64,000 bases of DNA from Paradesertivirga sp965650335 (GTDB lineage Bacteria > Bacteroidota > Bacteroidia > Sphingobacteriales > Sphingobacteriaceae): assembly GCA_965650335.1 (NCBI GenBank), contig CBFGOI010000008.1, positions 11,650 to 75,649 of the forward strand. The letters are read 5' to 3'. Under the pieces are notes generated by a model. The model did not search any database and was not told the origin of the DNA. It was given only the letters and a program-made list of their open reading frames with translations. The translations under genes and the position numbers were made by a program. Of this stretch, positions 16,724 through 25,330 are shown piece after piece (position 1 is the first letter of the stretch; every line of letters starts with the position of its first letter).

Positions 16724-17119
16724 TTACAGGTGATGAGCCATGTTATGAATTTCATAAACAACCGGAAGATCAGCTTCGGCCCAGTCTAAACTCAATAATT
16801 CTTCCGGTTTAAGCCAGCGATATTCCTGATGCTCATGTAAGGTAATCTGGCCTGCAACAATGCGGCACACAAACGGAATTAAGCGAATAGTTTTTGTGGC
16901 ATATTGATGGATGCAGGGGCTTAGCGCAGATACAATTTGAATACTAAGATCCAGCTCTTCTTTTATTTCTCTGACCAGCGATTGCCCGGCACTTTCTCCT
17001 GCTTCGACCTTTCCTCCGGGGAATTCCCATTTTAAAGGCAAAGGCATAGTGGCGCTGCGCTGTGTTACCAGGATGCGTTGGTGTTGATCGATGATAATGG
17101 CGCAGGACACGTCTGTCAT
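16724..17119 (-). CDS. MutT-like Nudix hydrolase
   Basis: This 131-residue Nudix protein of the 8-oxo-dGTP diphosphatase type would cleanse oxidised nucleotides from the pool. The Nudix box reads GGKVEAGESAGQSLVREIKE plus EL, with the REIKEEL metal-binding glutamates intact at about residues 52-58. WEFPGG precedes it as in MutT. The C-terminal YRWLKPEELLSLDW is typical of the family. It is divergent from the transglutaminase-like gene, with about 60 bases shared between their starts. Confidence 0.85.
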   Translation of the reverse strand: MTDVSCAIIIDQHQRILVTQRSATMPLPLKWEFPGGKVEAGESAGQSLVREIKEELDLSIQIVSALSPCIHQYATKTIRLIPFVCRIVAGQITLHEHQEYRWLKPEELLSLDWAEADLPVVYEIHNMAHHL

Positions 17120-17180
17120 GCCGCTAAATTATTTAATTTTTGATGAAATATTTTTATATTTCAAAACCTTAATCCTTATA

Positions 17181-19682
17181 ATGAAAACCTTAGTCTCCCT
17201 GGTAAATCTCGTATTACTTCTGATTCCATTTTCCTTATCGGCACAAAGCCCAAAGGTATCAACCGGACCAAAGCCTGATTGGGTAATAAATCCTGCATTG
17301 AATAATTACACCCCACCACTTAGAGAGATTAAGGATGGCTACTTTTTTCGTCAGGTTGAACAACAGATCAATGTAGATGAGCAAGCGTCTTATATACGTG
17401 TAATAAGAGAAATTGTAACGGAAACCGGCGTTCAAAATGCCTCTGAAATCTCCATTAGCTTCGATCCTGCATTTGAAAAACTACAGTTCCATTCAATAAC
17501 AGTGTGGCGGAAAGGGCAACCCTTAAACAGGCTTATGTTAAAAAAGTTCAAGATCATCGCGGATGAAAAAGACCTCTCGCGTTTTATCTATCAAGGAACA
17601 TTCAGCGCCTATTATATTTTAGATGATATCAGAAAGGGCGACCGGATCGATTTTTCATATACCCGCACCGGAAGAAATCCCATTTTTAGCAATAAATATA
17701 GCTCGCTCCTTTATCTCCGAGAATATAAACCTGTATCTCATAATTATACTAGTGTTTTAATATCTGCAAGCCGAAACCTGCATGTAAAAAGCTTTAACAA
17801 GCCCCCTAAGATGAATATGAGTGCAGCCGGGAAATTTATACGATATGAATGGGAGAGTTTTAAACAACCGCCGATTGAATATGAAGATAATACTCCGGGA
17901 TGGTTTAATATCTGTCCGATGGTACAATTAAGTGAATACAGCAGTTGGGCAGAAGTAGCAGCTTGGGCAAACAGAATTAATCCCTCAAGTACTCATTTAA
18001 ACGGAGCTGCCGGAGCTTTTACGAAGACTTTAAAAACGAAATACAAAAACGATCAGGAAAGTTCTTTTAGAGCTGCTGTAAAATTTGTGCAGGATGAAGT
18101 CCGGTATATGGGTGTTGAAATGGGTGAATATTCCCATAGAGCAAATACTCCCGAAAAAGTTTTCGACCAACGTTACGGTGATTGCAAAGACAAGTCACTC
18201 CTGCTGATTTCTATTCTTCGTGGCTTAAACATCAAAGCTGATATGGCTCTGCTGAGTACAGTGGAGAGGGACCAGGTACAAAACTATTTACCTTCACCGG
18301 GCATATTTGATCATGCCGTAGTATGTGCCACCGTGAATGGAAAACAAGTTTGGGTGGATGCAACCATGCAAAATCAAGGCGGAAAAGGAAGCTTTATCTA
18401 CTTTCCGGATTACCGTAAAGCACTCATAGTAAATAGTTACACAAAAGGATTGACAGATATTCCCAAAAGCAAAAGAGGAAAGGTTGCTTCCTTCGAACGA
18501 TATAAAATTCTTGATGCTAGCTCTGAAGTTGAGTTAGATGTAAAAACAATCTACACAAACTACGAGGCTGATTATATGAGAGGAAGCCTGGCTGAGAAAA
18601 GTCCGGCAGAAAGCGAAAAGGAATATCTCAAATACTATGCTCAGATTTATCCTAAAATAAAAGTGACCGACACGATTGTGGTAACGGATGACAAGGCGAA
18701 AAACGAACTTATTGTTCTGGAAAAATATTCTATACCAAAATTCTTTAAGCGCGACTCCCTTTCAGGGGCATACACCGCCGGATTTTATTCTAACAACATA
18801 TCATATATTCTGCCTGATATTTCTGAAGGGCGAAAACAACCTTTATATGTTACTCAAAGTGCGGTGGACCATACTGTTTCTGTTGTGTTACCTAGTGGTT
18901 GGAATATTGACACTGAAACGCGTGAATTTAAAAGAGACCAGTATAACTTTAATTCTTCTCAATCATCTGTTAATGATACGCTTTCCCTACGATATTCATT
19001 TGAATACCTCGACAACTTTGTGCCTGTTGCCAATCTCTCAGAGTTTGCCAGCGACATTAAAACACTTAAAGATGATTTTCTTGTGTACAACATTGTTTAC
19101 ACCCCTGCATCAGTACCATTTTATCCCAACTATCTTCTGATCTGTTTTAGCATTGTATTGGTATTGACTTTTGGAGTGGTGGCATATTACACCTATCATA
19201 AACCCTCGTCCACTTCCTTTTACAGCAGGCAACCAATGGAACTGGGTGGCTGGCTGATAATAATTATTCTGATACTTGTTGCGACGTTTTTTAACGGGTT
19301 AAAGGAAATCATAGATGAGAAATACCTTGATTTGAACACCTGGGAATATTTTTCTGCCAGAAAAACCTCAACCTTCTATAAAATATTTTTAGGAACTAAG
19401 CTTGTGACGATGATCTATATTGTTTGCTTTACGGCTTTCTGCTTTTTTCTGATGATTAAAAAACGCGACATTTTACCTAAACTGATATCCGTATATTTTG
19501 GCACGGCGGCCATTTTAGTCAGCATTATTCACATTTTAACTACCAAATTATATGGCGAGGAATCCTCACCGCTTGACACAGTCGTATATTTTATAGTCTC
19601 GTCTTTAGTCGGTATTTATTATTTCAAGTCTTCAGAAAGGGTAAAAGAGACCTTTGTTGTGAGATCAAGACCAAGGGAATAA
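17181..19682 (+). CDS. DUF3857 / transglutaminase-like / DUF2569 membrane protein
   Basis: This 833-residue protein starts with signal peptide MKTLVSLVNLVLLLIPFSLS. A DUF3857 region follows (about 40-230), then a transglutaminase-like core with Cys335 (RYGDCKDKS), His378 (FDHAVV) and Asp393 (VWVDAT). The C-terminal quarter has one membrane span (YLLICFSIVLVLTFGVVAYY) and a DUF2569-like four-helix membrane module from ELGGWLIIIILILVATFF onward. The catalytic triad is complete, so protease or amide-transfer activity outside the cytoplasm is possible; substrates are unknown. The upstream in-frame start at 17091 overlaps the mutT gene and lacks a signal, so 17181 is chosen. Confidence 0.85.
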   Translation: MKTLVSLVNLVLLLIPFSLSAQSPKVSTGPKPDWVINPALNNYTPPLREIKDGYFFRQVEQQINVDEQASYIRVIREIVTETGVQNASEISISFDPAFEKLQFHSITVWRKGQPLNRLMLKKFKIIADEKDLSRFIYQGTFSAYYILDDIRKGDRIDFSYTRTGRNPIFSNKYSSLLYLREYKPVSHNYTSVLISASRNLHVKSFNKPPKMNMSAAGKFIRYEWESFKQPPIEYEDNTPGWFNICPMVQLSEYSSWAEVAAWANRINPSSTHLNGAAGAFTKTLKTKYKNDQESSFRAAVKFVQDEVRYMGVEMGEYSHRANTPEKVFDQRYGDCKDKSLLLISILRGLNIKADMALLSTVERDQVQNYLPSPGIFDHAVVCATVNGKQVWVDATMQNQGGKGSFIYFPDYRKALIVNSYTKGLTDIPKSKRGKVASFERYKILDASSEVELDVKTIYTNYEADYMRGSLAEKSPAESEKEYLKYYAQIYPKIKVTDTIVVTDDKAKNELIVLEKYSIPKFFKRDSLSGAYTAGFYSNNISYILPDISEGRKQPLYVTQSAVDHTVSVVLPSGWNIDTETREFKRDQYNFNSSQSSVNDTLSLRYSFEYLDNFVPVANLSEFASDIKTLKDDFLVYNIVYTPASVPFYPNYLLICFSIVLVLTFGVVAYYTYHKPSSTSFYSRQPMELGGWLIIIILILVATFFNGLKEIIDEKYLDLNTWEYFSARKTSTFYKIFLGTKLVTMIYIVCFTAFCFFLMIKKRDILPKLISVYFGTAAILVSIIHILTTKLYGEESSPLDTVVYFIVSSLVGIYYFKSSERVKETFVVRSRPRE

Positions 19683-19733
19683 GCCCCGCGAGGATGGCGA
19701 CTCTAGTATTTTCAGGACGGAACTTTAAAAAAG

Positions 19734-19773
19734 CCCTGCATTACATTTGTTTAAATCGATATGTAGTGCAGGG
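19734..19773 (-). terminator. terminator of the scramblase-like gene
   Basis: A 13-bp stem CCCTGCATTACAT/ATGTAGTGCAGGG with one G-T pair. On the minus strand it is followed by a T-run (complement of the A-run at 19727-19732). It may also slow plus-strand transcription. Confidence 0.65.
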
Positions 19774-19811
19774 ATCGGAATAGCTTGGAGGAATTTCTTT
19801 TTTTTCAAAAA

Positions 19812-20399
19812 TCACTCCTTCAATACCATATCAATACACATCACAGCGGCCAGAATCAGCAAACGTGCTTTATCATTGGGAGGTACAACATCATCAATCT
19901 CGAGCATATAATTGTCGGCCGTTGTAAATAGCTCACGACCTAAACCAGCCCATTTTTTACGCACTTTGGCCAAAACAAGGTCGCCTTTGCTGAAGTTAAA
20001 CTCCCAGCTGCTCCATTTTCCTTTTAACACGCAAAGGGTTTCGCCCATAGGGTCCTGCACTTCAAACTTACCGCCAATAGAAAGCATGCGTTGCCGAAAA
20101 CGACCCACTAGCACTTCGTTATGATCGAACACTTCTACCACGGAACGAAAAATGGTAATACCACGCTTTACCCGCACAACAGGCAATCCGTTTACATCAT
20201 TGATACAAATATTAAAAGGTGTTTGTCTTTTATATTCGGTAAAGCGGAAAAGTTTGGTAAAAATGCCAAGATCTGGCTCGCGGCATTGCATTATCGTTTG
20301 CTGGCTGGCGGGATCAATAATGTCATAATTATTGGCTGCTTTGAAAATACCTCGGTGTTCTTTAACAAAAAACAGGTTTTGATTTAAAATAGGGTTCAT
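19812..20399 (-). CDS. phospholipid scramblase-related / LURP-one-like protein
   Basis: This 195-residue protein resembles the scramblase-related tubby-like fold. It shows repeated beta strands with FEVQDPMGETLCVLKGKWSSWEF near residue 125, YDIIDPASQQTIMQCREPDL near 25, and a hydrophobic C-terminal helix (KARLLILAAVMCIDMVL) like the buried helix of the fold. Despite the name, lipid scrambling is not shown for bacterial members. It is a single gene, divergent from the sugar-kinase-like gene with 157 bases between starts. Confidence 0.75.
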   Translation of the reverse strand: MNPILNQNLFFVKEHRGIFKAANNYDIIDPASQQTIMQCREPDLGIFTKLFRFTEYKRQTPFNICINDVNGLPVVRVKRGITIFRSVVEVFDHNEVLVGRFRQRMLSIGGKFEVQDPMGETLCVLKGKWSSWEFNFSKGDLVLAKVRKKWAGLGRELFTTADNYMLEIDDVVPPNDKARLLILAAVMCIDMVLKE

Positions 20400-20556
20400 G
20401 ATAAAGGTTTATTTCAGAGCAAGGTAATATCAATTTTCGTGTTTTTCGGCTAAAAAGGTCGCGATTTCTGCTTTCCTCACAAAAAAACTCGAAAGTATTT
20501 AGTATGCCCCTACAAATCTCAGAGAAATAATTAATTTAGGACCTTTTAAATAAACT

Positions 20557-21411
20557 ATGATTATAATAGCTGACGGAGGATCTACCAAAACAAATTGGTG
20601 TCTTCTAAATGATGAGGGACAGAAAATCTATTTCAATACCGAAGGTTACAACCCGTACTTTGTTGATGGTGAGTATGTAATTGATTCTCTCAAAAAAAAT
20701 CTTCCCCAGGATTTACAATACGATAAGATCACTGAAGTCAACTTTTACGGAGCAGGTGTACATAACGAGGAGAAGGCTAATGAACTAAAAGATGCGTTCC
20801 AGGTTATATTCCATAGCAGCAAAATTTTTGTCGGTCATGATCTTTTAGCTGCGGCACGTGCATTATTAGGCAAATCAAAAGGCTTTGCCGCAATATTAGG
20901 AACCGGCACCAATACCTGCATTTACGATGGAGAAGATGTGAGTGTTCAGATAGATTCGGGAGCCTATATTTTAGGCGACGAAGGAAGCGGCTGTTATATC
21001 GGGAAAAAACTACTTTTAGACTATTTAAGAAACTACATGCCTGAAGCGGTAAGGGCAAATTTCTGGGAGACCTACAAACTTACTCCAGATGATATCCAGG
21101 AGAATGTTTACTCTAAACCCCTGGCTAATCGCTTTTGCGCTCAGTTCAGCAAATTTGTTTACGACAATACTGCGAACATTGAATATACGCACAATCTGGT
21201 AAAAAGCTCTTTTAATGATTTTTTCAAAAACCTGGTAAGTCACTATCCCAACTATCAGGACTACGAATTGAATTGCATTGGATCTGTGGCTTATAACTTC
21301 CGGAACGTGTTAGAAGAAGTTGCCACCGAATGGGGTATGAAGCTTGGCAAACTTATCCGTTCACCTATAGATGATCTGGTGAAGTATCACATCGAAAACC
21401 CCTCAGTATAA
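20557..21411 (+). CDS. BadF/BcrA-type ATPase, N-acetylglucosamine-kinase-like
   Basis: This 284-residue ASKHA-fold kinase has phosphate-1 motif IIIADGGSTKTNW (Asp6, Thr10, Lys11), catalytic-type Asp95 in FVGHDLLAAARA, phosphate-2 ILGTGTNTC, and the LGDEGSG loop. Relatives phosphorylate N-acetylglucosamine or related sugars, or act in acyl-CoA activation. With pfkA, a Nudix sugar regulator, gapA and a paralogue next door, sugar kinase is the better reading. All motifs are intact, unlike the paralogue at 23260. Confidence 0.85.
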   Translation: MIIIADGGSTKTNWCLLNDEGQKIYFNTEGYNPYFVDGEYVIDSLKKNLPQDLQYDKITEVNFYGAGVHNEEKANELKDAFQVIFHSSKIFVGHDLLAAARALLGKSKGFAAILGTGTNTCIYDGEDVSVQIDSGAYILGDEGSGCYIGKKLLLDYLRNYMPEAVRANFWETYKLTPDDIQENVYSKPLANRFCAQFSKFVYDNTANIEYTHNLVKSSFNDFFKNLVSHYPNYQDYELNCIGSVAYNFRNVLEEVATEWGMKLGKLIRSPIDDLVKYHIENPSV

Positions 21412-21418
21412 TATAGAA

Positions 21419-21455
21419 TAAGACCTATAAGGTTTTGAAAACCTTATAGGTCTTA
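21419..21455. terminator. 18-bp perfect palindrome, bidirectional terminator
   Basis: Arms 21419-21436 and 21438-21455 are perfectly complementary (TAAGACCTATAAGGTTTT type), leaving only one central base. It lies eight bases after the kinase stop and seven before the stop of the convergent Nudix gene. Besides terminating both genes, it has the look of a dispersed REP-type palindrome. Confidence 0.75.
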
Positions 21456-21461
21456 CTACCT

Positions 21462-22202
21462 CTATTCCTCCTTCATAAAAGAAAGTTCCTTTTGAAATAA
21501 TTTAGCATACTTCCTTCTGTCGAATTTATACAAAGTGGCCGCCCTGTACGATACTCCACGTTGCTTTTCGTCAAGTTCTTTCAGAATATCGTAGTTTAAC
21601 ATTTTCTTCCTGAAATTTCTTTTGTCCAGCTTCCTGTTCAGGATGGCTTCATATACATGCTGCAACTGCGTTAGCGTAAACTTTTCTGGCAGCAGCTCGA
21701 AGGCAATTGGCTGATAACTTATTTTACGACGAATTTTCTGAAGACTTTTTTCAAAAATAGCGGTGTGGTCGAACGCTAATTTAGGAAGATCGGATACGGG
21801 ATGCCAGAAAGCTTTCTTCGCAAAATGTGTTACCGGTTTCAATTCCTTATGGCCTGTAAGCCTAATCATAGCATAATAGGCTACAGTTATTACACGCCCT
21901 TCCGGATGCCTGTCTACCTCGCCAAAAGTATAAAGCTGCTCCATATATATATCGCGTAAGCCTGTAAGCTCATACAGAATACGCTCGGCAGCTACATCAA
22001 TCCCTTCATTATGCTCTACAAACAATCCAGGCAGGGCCCACCAGTCCTTAAACGGATCGGTATTACGCTCAATCAACAAGATTTTTAGCTCGCCTTCCTG
22101 AAAACCAAAGATGACGCAATCTATGGTAAAAACAGATTCAAATATGGGTAGAGATGCTTGCAAGATATTTAGTTTAGCCTTTGAATGATAATATTTACGC
22201 AA
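21462..22202 (-). CDS. NrtR-type Nudix transcription regulator
   Basis: This 246-residue protein has an N-terminal Nudix-like domain (FTIDCVIFGFQEGELKILLI, DWWALPGLFVEHNEGIDVAA, ERILYELTGL) and a C-terminal winged-helix domain (FTLTQLQHVYEAILNRKLD, KRNFRKKMLNYDI). The Nudix box is altered (GLFVEHNEG... ERILYEL), as in NrtR/AraR-like regulators that sense a sugar or nucleotide rather than hydrolyse it. No ATG is available near the N-terminus; TTG at 22202 is the only reasonable start. The neighbours suggest it controls sugar metabolism, perhaps pfkA across the 74-base gap. Confidence 0.85.
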   Translation of the reverse strand: MRKYYHSKAKLNILQASLPIFESVFTIDCVIFGFQEGELKILLIERNTDPFKDWWALPGLFVEHNEGIDVAAERILYELTGLRDIYMEQLYTFGEVDRHPEGRVITVAYYAMIRLTGHKELKPVTHFAKKAFWHPVSDLPKLAFDHTAIFEKSLQKIRRKISYQPIAFELLPEKFTLTQLQHVYEAILNRKLDKRNFRKKMLNYDILKELDEKQRGVSYRAATLYKFDRRKYAKLFQKELSFMKEE

Positions 22203-22235
22203 AGGTGAAAAAAAAAATTTGCAATAATTTACTTA

Positions 22236-22250
22236 GTGTAAAAAATACAC
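22236..22250. promoter_or_regulatory. candidate operator GTGTA-N5-TACAC
   Basis: A perfect 5-5-5 inverted repeat, flanked by TTA and CTA, sits in the gap between the divergent Nudix regulator and pfkA. Palindromes of this kind are used by Nudix-family regulators of sugar genes. Binding by the adjacent regulator is inferred. Confidence 0.45.
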
Positions 22251-22276
22251 CTATATTCGTAAAAAAAATAATACAC

Positions 22277-23260
22277 TTGAGTTCAATTAAAAAAATAGGT
22301 GTTTTTACTTCAGGCGGCGATGCTCCTGGAATGAACGCATGTATACGTGCAGTAGTTAGAACAGGCCTGTATTTAGGCAAACAAATGGTTGGTATCCATC
22401 AGGGATATCAGGGTATGATCGAAAAAAAGTTCAGTGATATGGACTCAAGATCGGTATGTCATATTATTCAACAAGGGGGCACCATTTTAAAAACAGCCCG
22501 CTGTATGGAGTTCAGAACTCCCGAAGGACGTGCTCAGGCCTATAAAAATCTAAAGGAAGAAGGTATTGATGCCCTGGTTGCCATTGGCGGCGATGGTACC
22601 TTTACAGGAGCCGAATTACTATCGAGAGAGTTCGACATCCCGGTAATGTGTATTCCGGGAACGATCGACAACGATTTATATGGTACCGATTTTACACTGG
22701 GTTACGATACTGCAACCAACACGGTAATTGAAGCCATCGATAAAATCAGAGATACGGCTGCATCTCACGACAGGTTATTCTTCGTTGAGGTGATGGGTCG
22801 CGATTCTGGTTGTATTGCTCTACGTGCAGGAGTTGCCGGAGGCGCAGAAGCGATTTTGCTTCCTGAAAAAGAAACTGGCATTGATGACCTGATCGAAAAA
22901 CTTGAAGCAGGTGCGGATAAAAACAAGACTTCGAGTATCGTAATTATTGCAGAGGGTGAAAAGAATGGCGGAGCCTATAATGTAGCTAAACATGTTAAAG
23001 AAAAATTCAATTATTACGACATTAAAGTGACCATTTTAGGGCACCTTCAACGAGGTGGCTCACCTAGCAGTTTCGACCGGATTCTTGGAAGCCGTATGGG
23101 CTATGCTGCTGTAAATGCCCTGGAAGCCGGAGAAACCCGAAAGATGGTAGGCTTGCGAGGAAACAAAATGCAACTTACAGAACTTACTGAGGCGATAAAC
23201 AATCATTCATTCAACCTTGAGGAGGACCTGATGGAAATGTCCCATATCTTAGCTCTTTAA
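22277..23260 (+). CDS. pfkA: ATP-dependent 6-phosphofructokinase
   Basis: Phosphorylates fructose 6-phosphate to the 1,6-bisphosphate, the committing step of glycolysis. Motifs are intact: GVFTSGGDAPGMNACIR at the start, GGDGTFTGA (Gly after GGD marks the ATP-using type), PGTIDND with the catalytic Asp, MGRDSG, and HLQRGGSPSSFDR. The protein is 327 residues if it starts at TTG 22277 (SSIKKIGVF). The longer frame from 22181 overlaps the divergent regulator gene and adds Lys-rich sequence unlike any PfkA. It overlaps the next gene by one base (TAATG). Confidence 0.93.
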   Translation: MSSIKKIGVFTSGGDAPGMNACIRAVVRTGLYLGKQMVGIHQGYQGMIEKKFSDMDSRSVCHIIQQGGTILKTARCMEFRTPEGRAQAYKNLKEEGIDALVAIGGDGTFTGAELLSREFDIPVMCIPGTIDNDLYGTDFTLGYDTATNTVIEAIDKIRDTAASHDRLFFVEVMGRDSGCIALRAGVAGGAEAILLPEKETGIDDLIEKLEAGADKNKTSSIVIIAEGEKNGGAYNVAKHVKEKFNYYDIKVTILGHLQRGGSPSSFDRILGSRMGYAAVNALEAGETRKMVGLRGNKMQLTELTEAINNHSFNLEEDLMEMSHILAL

Positions 23261-24108
23261 TGATCGCAGTAGTCTATAGCGGTTCCAGATTTGCCGATTG
23301 GAAGCTTTCCGATAAAGGAGAAATTGTTTCTGCTTTCAAAACCTCGGGAATTAATCCATTCTTCAATGATGAAAAAGCTATAACCCTTCTTCTGAATAAA
23401 ACCAACGAGTTAATATATCATGCAGAAGAAATAAAACGAATTTATTTCTTTGGCGCCGGAGCTTTTTCTAAAAGCCGGCAAAAGATCGTCGAAGATGCAT
23501 TCACAAAGTTTTTCAGGTTCAGCAAAGTTGTTGTAGAACATGATTTAACAGCGGCTGCCATCGCAAGCTGCAACGACAAGCCCGCTTTGGTAGGCATTTT
23601 AGGAAGCGGATCGAATGCGGCCTATTTCTCAGGAAAAAAAATCAAAGAGAATAACTACGGACTTGGTTATGTGCTGGGCGATGAAGGCTCTGCCAATTGG
23701 CTGGGCCGGATGCTCTTAAGAGATTATTTGATCGGTGATCTGCCCAAAAAAATAGAACAGGCTTTTAATCAGAAATATTCGCTGGACAGGAAACAAATTC
23801 TTGATAAAGTATACAAGCAACCCTATCCTGTTTTATTTTTAAGCTCCTTTGCTGATTTGCTGCTCGACCACCAAAAAGAAGAGTATGTAAAAAAACTGGT
23901 TATTAGCGGTTTTGAATGTTATTTCGAAACTTATATTATTCCTCTTTCAAAACAGCATCAAAACTTACCTTTGCATTTTGCAGGAACAGTTGCTGCCGGT
24001 TTCGAAACATGGTTAAAAGACAGTGCTAAAAAATACGGATTCTCGATAAGTTCGGTTATCAAAGAACCGATCTATAATGTCTTAGAATATTACGCGAACA
24101 AAAATTAA
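23260..24108 (+). CDS. diverged BadF/BcrA-type sugar-kinase paralogue
   Basis: This 282-residue paralogue of the kinase at 20557 aligns end to end with it. Asp95 (VVEHDLTAAAIA), ILGSGSNAA and VLGDEGSANW are kept. The phosphate-1 loop is broken, however: IADGGSTKTNW of the paralogue is AVVYSGSRFADW here, so the loop Asp is Tyr and Thr-Lys is Arg-Phe. It may therefore be a sugar- or nucleotide-sensing pseudokinase rather than an active kinase. Its start overlaps the pfkA stop, so the two are coupled and probably act together. Confidence 0.8.
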   Translation: MIAVVYSGSRFADWKLSDKGEIVSAFKTSGINPFFNDEKAITLLLNKTNELIYHAEEIKRIYFFGAGAFSKSRQKIVEDAFTKFFRFSKVVVEHDLTAAAIASCNDKPALVGILGSGSNAAYFSGKKIKENNYGLGYVLGDEGSANWLGRMLLRDYLIGDLPKKIEQAFNQKYSLDRKQILDKVYKQPYPVLFLSSFADLLLDHQKEEYVKKLVISGFECYFETYIIPLSKQHQNLPLHFAGTVAAGFETWLKDSAKKYGFSISSVIKEPIYNVLEYYANKN

Positions 24109-24112
24109 ATCA

Positions 24113-24143
24113 TATGGATATTCAAAAGCATAAGGTAAATTTG
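24113..24143 (+). promoter_or_regulatory. promoter of gapA
   Basis: TATG (24113-24116, one off TTTG), 19 bases, then TAAATTTG (24136-24143), matching TAnnTTTG. This leaves a 48-base leader before the gapA start. Confidence 0.5.
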
Positions 24144-24191
24144 CCGGCTAATGATATTCGTTATAATTAGAAACAAATAAATAACAATAAA

Positions 24192-25190
24192 ATGAAAATT
24201 GGAATTAACGGTTTCGGCCGTATTGGCCGTTTAGCTTTTAGAGCAGCTTCATTACGTAATGATATAGAGGTTGTGGGAATTAATGACCTGGTTGAGCCAG
24301 ATTACATGGCTTATATGTTAAGATATGATTCAACGCATGGTAAGTTCGAAGGAACAATAGAGGTAAAAGATGGTAATCTGGTTGTAAACGGAAAAACTAT
24401 CCGTGTTACTGCGGAAAAAGATCCTGCCAATTTGAAATGGGATGAAGTTGGTGCTGAGGTTGTTATTGAATCAACTGGTTTATTCTTAACTCAAGACACA
24501 GCTGGAAAACACATCCAGGCTGGTGCTAAAAAAGTTGTTATGTCTGCACCTGCAAAGGATGATACTCCAACTTTTGTAATGGGTGTGAATCACAAAGAAT
24601 TAAAAGCTGATCAAAATATCGTTTCAAACGCATCTTGTACTACTAACTGTCTTGCTCCTATCGCTAAAGTATTGAACGATAAATTCGGAATTCTTGAAGG
24701 CTTAATGAGCACAATACACGCGGTTACTGCTACTCAAAAAACTGTTGATGGTCCTTCTGCAAAAGACTGGAGAGGCGGACGTGGCGCTTATCAAAACATC
24801 ATCCCTTCTTCTACAGGTGCTGCAAAAGCGGTTGCTTTAGTAATCCCTGCATTAAAAGGCAAATTAACAGGTATGGCTTTCCGTGTACCAGTTGCTGACG
24901 TTTCTGTTGTAGATTTAACAGTTAAATTAGAGAAATCTGCTTCTTACGAAGATATTAAAGCAGCGATGAAAGAAGCTTCTGAAGGCGAACTTAAAGGCAT
25001 TTTGGGTTATACTGAAGATGAAGTTGTTTCTGCTGATTTTATTGGAGAAACCCGCACTTCTGTTTTTGATGCAAAAGCAGGAATTGCATTGAATGATAAC
25101 TTCGTTAAAGTGGTATCATGGTACGATAACGAGTGGGGTTATTCAAACAAGATTATTGATCTTGTTCAATTAATCGGAACTTTAAAATAA
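24192..25190 (+). CDS. gapA: glyceraldehyde-3-phosphate dehydrogenase
   Basis: Oxidises glyceraldehyde 3-phosphate with NAD+ and phosphate in glycolysis. The Rossmann motif INGFGRIGRLAFRA opens the protein, and catalytic Cys149 is in SNASCTTNCLAP. The active-site His region HAVTATQKTVDGPS and the C-terminal WYDNEWGYSNKI are present. Its 332 residues are the standard length. Codons look highly adapted (many AAA, GCT, GTT), as expected of an abundant enzyme. It has its own promoter and a strong terminator. Confidence 0.97.
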   Translation: MKIGINGFGRIGRLAFRAASLRNDIEVVGINDLVEPDYMAYMLRYDSTHGKFEGTIEVKDGNLVVNGKTIRVTAEKDPANLKWDEVGAEVVIESTGLFLTQDTAGKHIQAGAKKVVMSAPAKDDTPTFVMGVNHKELKADQNIVSNASCTTNCLAPIAKVLNDKFGILEGLMSTIHAVTATQKTVDGPSAKDWRGGRGAYQNIIPSSTGAAKAVALVIPALKGKLTGMAFRVPVADVSVVDLTVKLEKSASYEDIKAAMKEASEGELKGILGYTEDEVVSADFIGETRTSVFDAKAGIALNDNFVKVVSWYDNEWGYSNKIIDLVQLIGTLK

Positions 25191-25209
25191 GCTACATAAT
25201 ACATTTAGA

Positions 25210-25239
25210 AGCCCTGCAAATTCATTGCAGGGCTTTTTT
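25210..25239 (+). terminator. intrinsic terminator of gapA
   Basis: Perfect 10-bp stem AGCCCTGCAA/TTGCAGGGCT with a 5-base loop, followed by a T-run. Confidence 0.9.
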
Positions 25240-25278
25240 ATTTATTGCCGGCCCCATCACAACAGCTCTGCCATAAAT

Positions 25279-25315
25279 AAAAAAAGGCCTTCTGAATATC
25301 AGAAAGCCTTTTTTT
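25279..25315. terminator. terminator of the glgB transcript
   Basis: A 17-bp stem with one mismatch, core GGCCTTCTGA/TCAGAAAGCC and a 3-base loop, with A-run and T-run on its outer ends, so it can work both ways. It lies 15 bases after the glgB stop in transcription order. Confidence 0.85.
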
Positions 25316-25330
25316 ATTTAGTTTTTTATA

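Noticed and set aside
18688..19140. 150-residue frame inside the transglutaminase-like gene
   Set aside because: It lies wholly within a well-supported gene in another frame and has no domain pattern.
22181..22276. N-terminal extension of pfkA
   Set aside because: It overlaps the divergent regulator start and adds a Lys-rich stretch not found in PfkA proteins.
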